This document shows positions 16,960 to 25,622 of a DNA stretch of 64,000 nucleotides, piece by piece (the first letter of the stretch is position 1; every line of letters starts with the position of its first letter). The position numbers and the translations under genes are program-made. The notes beneath the pieces were generated by a model. It was given only the letters and a program-made list of their open reading frames with translations. It was not told the DNA's origin and ran no database searches. Origin of the DNA: Spirochaetota bacterium (GTDB lineage: Bacteria > Spirochaetota > Spirochaetia > SZUA-6); the NCBI GenBank assembly GCA_013151965.1, contig JAADHF010000131.1:62001-126000 (forward strand). Reading direction: 5' to 3'.

Positions 16960-17406
16960 ATGAAACATTCGAAATTAATGGAAGAAAGAATACGGCGGAC
17001 AAGGGTTCTCTTTAAGGAGCTCGGATATAAAATATTCAATGCAGAAGCAGGTGAAGATGTATATACGGCGGGTTTCGAAAAGGAAGACGGACTGCAGGGC
17101 GGATTCTTTATAGACAGAGAGAGTAAATTCCTTGAAGTGACATATACATTTTCATTTCCGCCGTCGCTGTCCGATTTTTTAAAGGAAAGACTGGAGGATA
17201 TGCTTAAGGTATGTTATGAATTCGGCTGTTATACGAATATTCAGAAGGGGGAAAAAGAGTTTAATTTCTCCGTATTTTCGAAGATATATTTTGCAGGTCT
17301 TAACTATTACTCATTACGGGATTCACTGCGTGATTTCAGCGAGTGTATTGCAATGCTGACCGATCTTCTTGCAATCAGCAAGAATGATGATAAAGAGGAG
17401 GGATAG
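16960..17406 (+). CDS. Hypothetical small alpha/beta protein
   Basis: About 149-residue soluble protein I do not recognise with confidence. The layout (helix, beta hairpin pairs GGFFIDRESKFLEVTYTF, long helix, closing helix) resembles YbjN or type III secretion-chaperone-like folds, but no motif proves it. Two consecutive ATGs (16957, 16960) follow a GGAGAGGGG site; the second has better spacing. It ends 3 bp before the ComFB gene, so the two are probably co-translated and may act together. Confidence 0.55.
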   Translation: MKHSKLMEERIRRTRVLFKELGYKIFNAEAGEDVYTAGFEKEDGLQGGFFIDRESKFLEVTYTFSFPPSLSDFLKERLEDMLKVCYEFGCYTNIQKGEKEFNFSVFSKIYFAGLNYYSLRDSLRDFSECIAMLTDLLAISKNDDKEEG

Positions 17407-17409
17407 ATT

Positions 17410-18105
17410 ATGAACATACATAATCAATTGGAAGACGAAGTCCTTCGGAAGGTTAACGAAATATTCGACGATGAGGAAGCAAAGCAGAGTATGCAGTTCT
17501 GCACCTGCCATCAATGCAGGCTCGATGTGGCATGTTATGTGTTAAATAGAATATCTCCCATATATACCGTTTCCGGACGCGGCCTTGCCCACCTTGAGTC
17601 CGATTACCAGGACAAGCTGCAGCGTGAGGCTGACATAGTATCGCTGATCAAAGATGGAATAGAACACGTATCGGGAGCCAAGCGGCCGCACTTTCCCCAT
17701 AATGACGAAGGGGAGAAAGAGCTGCCGGAGGGGCCTTTCTTTAACTTTCCGCAGATTGTGGGAAGGATCTTTAACAGCATCAACTTTGAGCCTGTTTTCG
17801 GTATTTCCGTATCGTTGTTTTTAAATGGAAACATAGTAAAAATGGTTAACCCGAACTGGCAGAATCCGTATCAGATAGTGGCAAATGCAACCGGTGTCTA
17901 TTCGTTCTGGCCATACCCCGAACCCGCCGATGCAAAGGGATTGGAGAAAGAGTTCGAATTGGAACTTGCCGTGGATGACCCGGCTTATACACCTTTAAGG
18001 CATTATATTAAGGTAACCGCCGAGTCCGCCGGGGGATTTTTACAGTACAGCAAGGGCACGAGAATATATAACGTAGAAGATCTATACCTTATTCACGAAA
18101 AATAA
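17410..18105 (+). CDS. ComFB-domain protein with a C-terminal extension
   Basis: 231 residues. Residues about 1-100 are a ComFB domain: EDEVLRKVNEIF followed by the Cys cluster C31, C33, C36 and C42 in FCTCHQCRLDVACYVLN, then LPPxY-like PIYTVSGRG and a helical end. ComFB proteins of other bacteria have recently been described as c-di-GMP receptors. Residues about 105-231 form an extra beta-rich domain (FEPVFGISVSLFLNG, IVANATGVYSFWPYP) that I do not recognise. It could be an output or ligand module. It follows the small unknown gene by 3 bp and ends in a short hairpin. Confidence 0.75.
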   Translation: MNIHNQLEDEVLRKVNEIFDDEEAKQSMQFCTCHQCRLDVACYVLNRISPIYTVSGRGLAHLESDYQDKLQREADIVSLIKDGIEHVSGAKRPHFPHNDEGEKELPEGPFFNFPQIVGRIFNSINFEPVFGISVSLFLNGNIVKMVNPNWQNPYQIVANATGVYSFWPYPEPADAKGLEKEFELELAVDDPAYTPLRHYIKVTAESAGGFLQYSKGTRIYNVEDLYLIHEK

Positions 18106-18120
18106 CCGGTTTTTCCGGTT
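18104..18120. terminator. Weak hairpin between convergent ComFB and DUF503 genes
   Basis: AACCGG-TTTTT-CCGGTT forms a 6-bp stem with a T5 loop overlapping the ComFB stop codon. No T-run follows on either strand, so termination here is only possible, not clear. Confidence 0.3.
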
Positions 18121-18153
18121 CTCCGCACTATTGAAATTATTATTTATTTAAGT

Positions 18154-18441
18154 TTAATAAAATTCCGAAAATATTTTTGTCCTGTATAAATAACCGGGAA
18201 AGGAATCTTCTACAAGATTCAGAGCTTTGTGAAGTACCGATTCTCCGTGCTGTTTGGAGTTAGAGACCAATGCCCCGGCCAGTACTGCGGTTCGTATGGA
18301 GTCCTGTTTGTCCACTTCGGCAACGGAAAGTTTAAATTTCCGGATAAGGCGGTCCTTTATTGATTTTATTACTTTGCGTTTGTCTTTCAGTGAGCGGGCT
18401 TCCGGAATGTCGATGATAAGCTCAATAATGGAAACAACCAT
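18154..18441 (-). CDS. DUF503 family protein (YlxP-like)
   Basis: 95-residue small alpha/beta protein with the family signature EARSLKDKRKVIKSIKDRLIRKFKLSVAEVD. YlxP-type proteins often sit in the nusA-infB-rbfA region and are thought to help ribosome biogenesis, but here the neighbours are a membrane sensor gene and unknowns, so context gives no support. Complete length for the family. Start at the ATG about 13 bp after the end of the upstream gene. Confidence 0.8.
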   Translation of the reverse strand: MVVSIIELIIDIPEARSLKDKRKVIKSIKDRLIRKFKLSVAEVDKQDSIRTAVLAGALVSNSKQHGESVLHKALNLVEDSFPGYLYRTKIFSEFY

Positions 18442-18454
18442 AATAAGAAATAAC

Positions 18455-19579
18455 TTAACCGGGCATGATGTTTTCTATGTCCTGCATATCAATATTTAAA
18501 ACACTATCCTCTTCCTGCACGGCTGTTCTGTCCTTTAAGGGGAGGAAATGTTCATTGTACTGTTTTGCAACTCTGAAAACATCGTCCTGAGCGTATTTTT
18601 CGGGTATCTTAACTTCAAGGTTATAGTTCCTGTCTCTGAAACCATGCTCCATCACGTGAAGCGGGTCTGTTACCGTGATTGCAAAATGGGGGCTGTAGAA
18701 TACAAGGAATGCAGTTACCGTTAAAAGAACTATAAGGAAGAATATAAGGTTCTGAATGGAATTCTGAATGGAAATTACCCTTGTATCAAAGAACAGCTCC
18801 AGATTTTTTTCTTTAAAGTAGCTGTAATCGCCGGGGCCGAAATGTTCCCCGTAGTATCCGTTCTTATACCTGCTGTAAAGCGCTTTTCCGCCTTTTTTTA
18901 CAATAAGAAGATTGTTGTCCAGCTTATCGAGGTACCGGATGGTACTGTTAAACTTGCTGCTGTTTGTTTCCGTCCCCGCAAGTGTTTCCGCTATGGCAAG
19001 CTGCTGCCTGTAAACAGAGGTATCGAGCCCGGGCAGGTCGGTACTTCCCGTGACAAATGACACACCGAATAGAGAAAAAACTATAACTGTAATACTGATC
19101 GTCGTTATGGTAGCAATATGGCGCTGTGCCATAATGGATTCCACGTACCGTATTTTCCCGAATATTTTTATTATTCTTAAGAACCTTAAAACCCTTGCTA
19201 TGCGGATTGCTTTGATAACCTTTAATACATTAAAAATACCGCCTATGCCCATAACTGTCGAACCGGTAAGGAAGAGTGTCAGCATCATGGGGCCGGAGTT
19301 AAATATTAAAAGCGGTACGGATGCGAAAAAATCTATCCAGCCTCTGCCTCTGGTAAGGTAATAATATGTTTTTTTATTGGCAATGGCATAGAAGAGTCTT
19401 GTAAGAAACTCGATTGTAAAAAACAGGTCGAAACAGAAACTGGAAATTGCAAGCTTTTTCCTGATATCCATAGTCCAGCCGGCAACTACGGCAAAGTCTT
19501 CCAGGAACATCTGCACAAGTACAAGCAGGATAGCCGCGATAACCAGTGACTCGAAAAAAACAGTTATTTTTCTGCTCAT
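18455..19579 (-). CDS. Voltage-sensor domain protein with HAMP-like C-terminus and no visible pore filter
   Basis: 374-residue inner-membrane protein. S1 is at about 8-30. S2 is at 47-69 with the conserved E57 and R61, and S3 at 82-107 with D83. A textbook S4 follows: K120, K123, R126, R129, R132, R135 and K138, each exactly three residues apart. A further helix (157-177) leads to an extracytoplasmic segment of about 95 residues, where a channel would carry a selectivity filter; no GYG or sodium-channel-like filter is seen. A last helix (278-297) opens into a HAMP-like region (303-350) and a short acidic tail without a kinase, cyclase or methyl-accepting domain. It may be a voltage-responsive signal transducer; function unknown. 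Confidence 0.7.
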   Translation of the reverse strand: MSRKITVFFESLVIAAILLVLVQMFLEDFAVVAGWTMDIRKKLAISSFCFDLFFTIEFLTRLFYAIANKKTYYYLTRGRGWIDFFASVPLLIFNSGPMMLTLFLTGSTVMGIGGIFNVLKVIKAIRIARVLRFLRIIKIFGKIRYVESIMAQRHIATITTISITVIVFSLFGVSFVTGSTDLPGLDTSVYRQQLAIAETLAGTETNSSKFNSTIRYLDKLDNNLLIVKKGGKALYSRYKNGYYGEHFGPGDYSYFKEKNLELFFDTRVISIQNSIQNLIFFLIVLLTVTAFLVFYSPHFAITVTDPLHVMEHGFRDRNYNLEVKIPEKYAQDDVFRVAKQYNEHFLPLKDRTAVQEEDSVLNIDMQDIENIMPG

Positions 19580-19587
19580 AATACCCC

Positions 19588-20517
19588 CTACCAGCTGTTT
19601 TCTGCCGCAATCTTATAGAATTCATCGAGCATATTAATATCGAACCCGTAGAATTTGTAATTCCTCCGGGCAATATTAAACCAGCTCTTATCAGGCGAGT
19701 CGGCACCTCTGTCCACTTTTGTTAAACGCCTGTAATTTATGCCTCTTGCCGCAAAGATAGATGTAATCCTGGACGTTGCCGCTACCTGCTTATTTTCGGG
19801 AAATGAAAGGCTGCTGTCAAGTGCAGTCCTTATTAATCGCCCCGGTATTGTCTTTAGCTGATTGGTCAGTATGGTAAAGGCTTTATCGGCAAACTGCCGG
19901 TTAACAACACCCGATTGAAGGGTGGATTCTTCTTCGGATAAGACTGCTGTAAGCAGATGTATCGAGGGCTTTAAGAGGAGCAGTGCAAGGATAAAATTCT
20001 TTACTTCCTCTCTTCCCATCTTTAATTTCTGCACTTTGGTAAGTTCAAAATGTATATATTTCTTTCTTTCAAAGGATTCATCCAGATATGGGTCCGGTAG
20101 ATTCTTAAGTATCGCTGTATAGGGTCCTATAAAACTCTGTCTTGTCTGAGGTTTTAATAAAATTCTCTTTAAAAATTCCAGTATGGTTTTTTTAAGAATG
20201 GTAATGTCCTGTTTTTTTTCTTCAAGAAAATGGATGAATGCAAAATCTATTTTACCGTCGATTACGTTTTCAAGTTCGGGAAATAATACAAGATTGCTCT
20301 CTGAGATAAGGGCCTGATGCAGCATATGGTAGATGGAATTCCAGTTCTCTCCGGGAAAGAAGTTAGCGGAGGTCAATGTCGGGTACAGCTGTTTTGCATT
20401 AACCTTTAAAAAATGAATTATCTGTTCTTCCTTTTGGAGTACCGGATAATTCTCTAATGCAGGGTTGGACATTAACCTTTTAATAAACAACTGCGCTTTA
20501 CTGTTTTCCATTGTCAT
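19588..20517 (-). CDS. Hypothetical protein upstream of the voltage-sensor gene
   Basis: 309-residue soluble, mostly helical protein with no signal peptide and no motif I recognise. A hydrophobic stretch (FILALLLLKPSIHLLTAVL, about residue 185) is buried rather than membrane-like. It ends 8 bp before the voltage-sensor gene on the same strand, so the two are likely co-transcribed and possibly functionally linked. The ATG at 20517 and another two codons later are both possible; neither has a clear ribosome-binding site. Confidence 0.6.
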   Translation of the reverse strand: MTMENSKAQLFIKRLMSNPALENYPVLQKEEQIIHFLKVNAKQLYPTLTSANFFPGENWNSIYHMLHQALISESNLVLFPELENVIDGKIDFAFIHFLEEKKQDITILKKTILEFLKRILLKPQTRQSFIGPYTAILKNLPDPYLDESFERKKYIHFELTKVQKLKMGREEVKNFILALLLLKPSIHLLTAVLSEEESTLQSGVVNRQFADKAFTILTNQLKTIPGRLIRTALDSSLSFPENKQVAATSRITSIFAARGINYRRLTKVDRGADSPDKSWFNIARRNYKFYGFDINMLDEFYKIAAENSW

Positions 20518-20647
20518 TAATTTATTCTCGGTTTACTTAAGCATTTAATTGATGATTTAACATTAATGGCATATGTTTTTTTATGTTCTCATTTTATCTT
20601 AATTGTATTACATTGAGGCAGCCTTTGTGCGGATATAGAGAAAGAAT

Positions 20648-23600
20648 TTGAAAAAGATTATTTTAATTCTGATCGTATTATTTACTCCGAACCTCCCTGT
20701 TTTTACGGATGCTGTTGTCCAGCCGGAGAAGGAAGCTCCTAAAGTACTTTTTAAAACCGATATAACCGGAGCCGATGTTGATTTTTACATGAGTGGTTCA
20801 TGGACCTCCAGCCTTTTTATGGGTTCGGGCGTTCTGTTTCAATCCGGTTATCTTCCCAGAATGCTTGATTATTTTCCGGGAAGCGATACCGGTTTTATAT
20901 TCGAAAATATACCCGATTTAACTTTTTCCGTATATCTGATGAAAAAGTATTTTCTCGAACTCAGTGTTTTAAGTGATTTTGAAAAAAACTCTTTTCTTAT
21001 GGGGTATAAAGACGAAGATAATAACTTTTTAAATTATCTCTATATCGGAAACAGGGATATACGGAGCGACCCGTATCCTTTTATAGAAATACCGGATGCC
21101 GGTAATTCTTCACTGGGAATAGAGGCCGGACTGCATTCCGGTAATACTGCAGAACATCATCTTATGCTGAGATACGATTCCAATGGAACGGGGATAAAGT
21201 ATTTTTTAGGGATGAACGAAGTGCAGGAGGAAACTATCGATGTAAAGGATTATATCCGCGGTAAATATTTTTTTATACCCGATACCGATGTCGAGGATTT
21301 TACATTGTACCTATCCGATCCCGGAGGCTCATATACCGGTTCGGACGGTTTCCGTTATCGTAAAGCCGGGCCCGATGATTATATTTTAAATAATCATGCA
21401 GGAACATTATCTTTAAAAAAGGATTTTAAAGGAAAGGCTGCAGTGTACTATACTAAGAACGGATATCCGGTGGGGGACGCCGCTATCGGCAGGGGCGGAC
21501 TTCCCGGAGTAAACGGAAATGAACCGGATGCCGGTTATCCGCCTGTCGATTTTAACTGGAACCTTTCCGGTTACCCTGGCGGGAATATGGCATCCCGTAA
21601 AGTAACCATAAACTCTGAAAATAGTCTTTTGCTCTGGGATAACGGGAATTTTACACCATTTCTGGACTGCAGTAACTATAAAGTGACAGAGGGACTGCCG
21701 GAAAATTCGGAAAATGCAAGGGTGCGGCTTGTTAAGAGGGACAACAGGTATGAGAAGGCGGAGGTCTCCGCATCGATCAGGTTCAGCCTCAATGCGCCGG
21801 ATAGTACGATTACAGCACACAGAACGGATAAAAATACTGCTGCAGGCAGGGATTTTTACGCCTTCTTCCCTTTCCCTGATCCCGGTTATAATATTTATAC
21901 CCCGAAATCGATTCCTGACTCGGATAAACCCGAGTATCAAATTCTTGTTATGGTTCTGCAGCCTGTTACTGAGTATATACTCGAGGATAACATTATTCCG
22001 GGTTCAGTGCATGTCCTTAAAAACGGTATGGAGGAAACACGGTTTAAGGTCGATTATGACAGCGGAAAGATAAATTTTACAACAGAGATATTCCCGGACG
22101 ATTTTATGGAGATCAGGTACAGTAAGGCGGGTATTTCCGAGAAGGGAGGCGACCTGATATTTGACTGGGGGAATACCATTAAACTCTCAGAAAGTATATT
22201 GCTCCGGTTCGCTACGGGGTTCCGCTGGAATATTTTGTCCGGCACATACACAGAAAGTGAGTTCGCAAAAACCGGCAGCATGCTTGTATCGGCGGGGCTT
22301 TCGGAAAAGAAAAAAAATTATGATTTTAATCTGTCTTTGGGAGCAGGGTATTCTGTTCCCGATACTACCGGGATATTTCGCATAGAGGGGATGGAGGGTA
22401 CCGGCACGGATGTGGAAATCGACGAAAATAATATATACCCTTCTTCCGTTCCTTCGGATATTTCCGGTTTAAGCCGGACAAACCGGGGCAAAATTCTATA
22501 TAAAGATTACAGGAGTTACGGTTCCTTCGGTTCCGTAACTCTGCATTACTATGAAGATCCCATCCCGGCTGATCAGGAATATGCATATACGTCCGGTTCC
22601 AAACCGGGGCCGTATATCGTGGGAGGAAGTTCTGCGGGCAAAAGCGGGAAAAGTATGGCCATCGATTTTGATATGGATACTTTAAAGGAGTGGGTCGGTG
22701 CGCAAATACCCATGGGAGGAGGTAATCCGCCGGACCTCTCTTCCGCCCGGTCGGTATCTCTCTCCTTCAAGGTGTTTAAGTTAAGCGGGAATGTCCGAAT
22801 GTACCTCGAAATAGGGGAGACCGGTGAAGACCTGGACGGCGACGGAATTCTCGACCGTGAACAGATGGAAAGCTCAAAGGGTTTTGAGTTTAACGATATC
22901 AGTAATAACGCTGTTCTCTATGTAGGCGGAGGGCCCAGGATGGAGGGTAACGGGAAGATTGATTCGGAAGATTTAAACAACAATGGTTTTCTCGATCCGG
23001 ATAATCCCGCCCATATCGTGTCCGTTACATCCGGCGGATCCGCGGATATTCTTCTGCTCGATTCTCCTGCGGATCAGTGGATAAAATTCACCCACAATTT
23101 TTCGGAAGCGGAAAGGGAAAAGCTGAAGAACGCAGGATCGGTACGTATTGTTGTCGTAAAACAGTCGGGAGATACGGCGGATGGTGTTATTCTGATAGAT
23201 AAAATAACATTTAACGGCTCTCCCTTCTGGCAGAAGGCAGACAGCCCGGGAGAAGTAACCGCCCAGGAGATAGATGAGAATTATTCGGCATACCTTCCTT
23301 CGGCTGATCTGGAAGATTCTTTTACCGAAGTTAAGAGTATCTTTCATCCTCATGGCGAACGGCAGAAGATTCTGCAGATTACATGGAACTCCGTACCTGC
23401 CGGCGGAAGCTGGACTGTGGGAAAATATTTAAACAACGTTATTAATAAAGTTATGTACAGCAGGCTGGTCTTTTATCTAAGGGCTGCTTCCATGGATAAT
23501 TCTCAGGATGCTGTTTTAAGCATCGGGGTTGTCGATACGGGGGGAAGGGGCATAACCATAGGTTTTAAAGGGAATATTCTGGCTCCGGGAATAGATTCTC

Positions 23601-25504
23601 CATGGAAAAAAGTGGAAGTCGATCTCGGGGATGGTACCGTACTTATAAACGGACAAAAGACGGAATCGACTGTAACGGTAGATCGGACTTACAATTCTCT
23701 GACGGAGCTTAAGATAAGCTGCACAAATTCTTCTTCCGGAGCCCTGTACCTGGATGAATTTTCATTCAGGGAATCAAAAGGATCATTCGGGGCTGCCTTG
23801 AAAGCAGACATGAATTATAGAATTCCCGGAAAAATATTATCCGCAGGCGGTGTGGATATTCTGTCGAATATAATCTTAAAGGAGCGTCTGTACTCGGCAA
23901 CTCCGGGATTTTCGCCTGTTTACGGCATTCCGGAAGATGCTTTTAAGTTATATTCATTTTCGGAAGTTTCTTTTTCCGTTAACGCCCTTTCGGTTTATTT
24001 TAGTATTCTTTTCGATGGAAGCGGCAGTTCCGACTGGCGTGAGCTGAGCTATTCCATTGCCGGAAGTCACAAATTAACACTTCCGGTACAATTTCTATAT
24101 ACAACGGTAACGGACAGTTTTTCTAAGAAAACGGGAGAGCAGGGAATATCGATCTACAAGGAAGACTCTGTTATAACCTCTCTGCCCGGATTGGCAGCTT
24201 TAAAAGCGGGAATCAACGATAATGTTTATGCAGGTCTGCTCGATCAGAAATGGTACGGCGGCATGAATTTTAATCTTCTAAATCCATTTACACTGTCCGC
24301 AGATATTGAAATAGAAAAATCCTTTGCCGGCTATTCGGCTGAGGATAATGACTATTTCTCCGCATGGACAAAGAGTTTTACCTATATTGTCCCGTATATT
24401 TCAGATCAGGAAACGAACAGAAATGTTTCTCTGAATAATCGAATGGGTCTTGCAACCGAACCTGCCGGAATAAACATAACGGCGGACATAAGCTCAGAAT
24501 GCAGCAACCTGCTGACAATGGACCGGACTCAGGAGAATACGGTACATTTGATGCTGGAAATTCCGCTTAAGATATTCCCGGACAGCAGTACACCCGTATC
24601 GATTATTCCGGGGTACAGCCGTGAACTTAAGCTTACAAGCGGTAAACAGGCGGCAGGTAATTTAAGCGCTGATCTGGAAAAAATAAAGAGTGATATTATG
24701 TTAAACAGTTATGTCATAACGGGAATACCGTTTTTAGAGATTACAGGCCCGGATCTTAAGAATCTGTTTTCTTCGTTAACCGCTTCCTATGAAAAGGCAA
24801 GTTATATGCCCGGTTTTTCAGTAAATTTTTCACGTAATTACAGTTCAAGGATTATCGATCTGATTCTGCCTTCCATGCTGAATGTCTATGGGGGAAGAAA
24901 GCTTGTAAGGAACTTCGACACCATGCAGGATATGTACCTGTTAAGCTTAAATCTTAAGTCCACAGCTATTAATCTTTTCGGGAAATTAGGTGCATATCCC
25001 TTTTTTAGCTTTTACAATTCGGACGAATTCGGCAGTTCGCTTTTCCTGGACATGGATTTAAATGATAATTATAGTATAAAAACCTACAGCTTAGCGATCG
25101 GGCATTACATGAGTCTCTATGGAAAGGATAAGAATCTTCTGACACTCAAAAACAGGTTTAAAGTAGAAGATCAGGCGGAAAAACGTTATGCGGATTCCGC
25201 TGATATTTCATTTACCTGGAACGTAAAACCGGAAGAAGGAATAGAGCTGCCCTATGTGCCGAATAAATTCTTAAAGGAGAGTTTTATCAGAAACATCGAG
25301 GAACTGACATTCAATACGGATGGATCCCACCCGGTTACCCTCATAGCCTCGCATGAATCTTCATTTGTTATGCCGGATTACGGTCATGTCAAATTTAATA
25401 CGGGAATAGGATTCGATTATGAGTATTCGGATAGTAGTGCTATTGCACGCAGGGCTTTCAGGATTTTTATAAAGGGAGGAATAGAAGTAAAGATAAGCTT
25501 TTAA
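20648..25504 (+). CDS. Giant 1618-residue outer-membrane/surface protein with EF-hand-like loops
   Basis: Very large exported protein: signal peptide (about 1-20, ending near FTDA), then beta-rich sequence throughout. Two calcium-loop-like motifs occur near residues 727-738 (DLDGDGILD) and 771-785 (EDLNNNGFLD). A jelly-roll-like segment lies at about 930-1040 (SRLVFYLRAAS...LYLDEFSF). The last third alternates aromatic and polar residues and ends FIKGGIEVKISF, matching the terminal-Phe signal of BAM-assembled barrels. The mix of a giant barrel and ExLNxNGxLD loops recalls SprA-type proteins of Bacteroidota, but this is only an impression. The start is a TTG, with TATAGA 8 nt before it. Confidence 0.6.
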   Translation: MKKIILILIVLFTPNLPVFTDAVVQPEKEAPKVLFKTDITGADVDFYMSGSWTSSLFMGSGVLFQSGYLPRMLDYFPGSDTGFIFENIPDLTFSVYLMKKYFLELSVLSDFEKNSFLMGYKDEDNNFLNYLYIGNRDIRSDPYPFIEIPDAGNSSLGIEAGLHSGNTAEHHLMLRYDSNGTGIKYFLGMNEVQEETIDVKDYIRGKYFFIPDTDVEDFTLYLSDPGGSYTGSDGFRYRKAGPDDYILNNHAGTLSLKKDFKGKAAVYYTKNGYPVGDAAIGRGGLPGVNGNEPDAGYPPVDFNWNLSGYPGGNMASRKVTINSENSLLLWDNGNFTPFLDCSNYKVTEGLPENSENARVRLVKRDNRYEKAEVSASIRFSLNAPDSTITAHRTDKNTAAGRDFYAFFPFPDPGYNIYTPKSIPDSDKPEYQILVMVLQPVTEYILEDNIIPGSVHVLKNGMEETRFKVDYDSGKINFTTEIFPDDFMEIRYSKAGISEKGGDLIFDWGNTIKLSESILLRFATGFRWNILSGTYTESEFAKTGSMLVSAGLSEKKKNYDFNLSLGAGYSVPDTTGIFRIEGMEGTGTDVEIDENNIYPSSVPSDISGLSRTNRGKILYKDYRSYGSFGSVTLHYYEDPIPADQEYAYTSGSKPGPYIVGGSSAGKSGKSMAIDFDMDTLKEWVGAQIPMGGGNPPDLSSARSVSLSFKVFKLSGNVRMYLEIGETGEDLDGDGILDREQMESSKGFEFNDISNNAVLYVGGGPRMEGNGKIDSEDLNNNGFLDPDNPAHIVSVTSGGSADILLLDSPADQWIKFTHNFSEAEREKLKNAGSVRIVVVKQSGDTADGVILIDKITFNGSPFWQKADSPGEVTAQEIDENYSAYLPSADLEDSFTEVKSIFHPHGERQKILQITWNSVPAGGSWTVGKYLNNVINKVMYSRLVFYLRAASMDNSQDAVLSIGVVDTGGRGITIGFKGNILAPGIDSPWKKVEVDLGDGTVLINGQKTESTVTVDRTYNSLTELKISCTNSSSGALYLDEFSFRESKGSFGAALKADMNYRIPGKILSAGGVDILSNIILKERLYSATPGFSPVYGIPEDAFKLYSFSEVSFSVNALSVYFSILFDGSGSSDWRELSYSIAGSHKLTLPVQFLYTTVTDSFSKKTGEQGISIYKEDSVITSLPGLAALKAGINDNVYAGLLDQKWYGGMNFNLLNPFTLSADIEIEKSFAGYSAEDNDYFSAWTKSFTYIVPYISDQETNRNVSLNNRMGLATEPAGINITADISSECSNLLTMDRTQENTVHLMLEIPLKIFPDSSTPVSIIPGYSRELKLTSGKQAAGNLSADLEKIKSDIMLNSYVITGIPFLEITGPDLKNLFSSLTASYEKASYMPGFSVNFSRNYSSRIIDLILPSMLNVYGGRKLVRNFDTMQDMYLLSLNLKSTAINLFGKLGAYPFFSFYNSDEFGSSLFLDMDLNDNYSIKTYSLAIGHYMSLYGKDKNLLTLKNRFKVEDQAEKRYADSADISFTWNVKPEEGIELPYVPNKFLKESFIRNIEELTFNTDGSHPVTLIASHESSFVMPDYGHVKFNTGIGFDYEYSDSSAIARRAFRIFIKGGIEVKISF

Positions 25505-25564
25505 GGAATTTGCAGGGATTTTCGATTATACTGATGCCGGCAGGACTAATTTATTCTAAAAATA

Positions 25565-25594
25565 TTGGAAGATTAGCGGGAAAGGTGTTATAAT
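25565..25594 (+). promoter_or_regulatory. Putative promoter of the outer-membrane protein pair
   Basis: TTGGAA (25565-25570), an 18-bp spacer and a perfect TATAAT (25589-25594). Transcription would start near 25601, followed by an AAGGAGG site at 25611-25617 and the ATG at 25623. Confidence 0.6.
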
Positions 25595-25622
25595 ATACTT
25601 AAAGATTTACAAGGAGGTTCTT

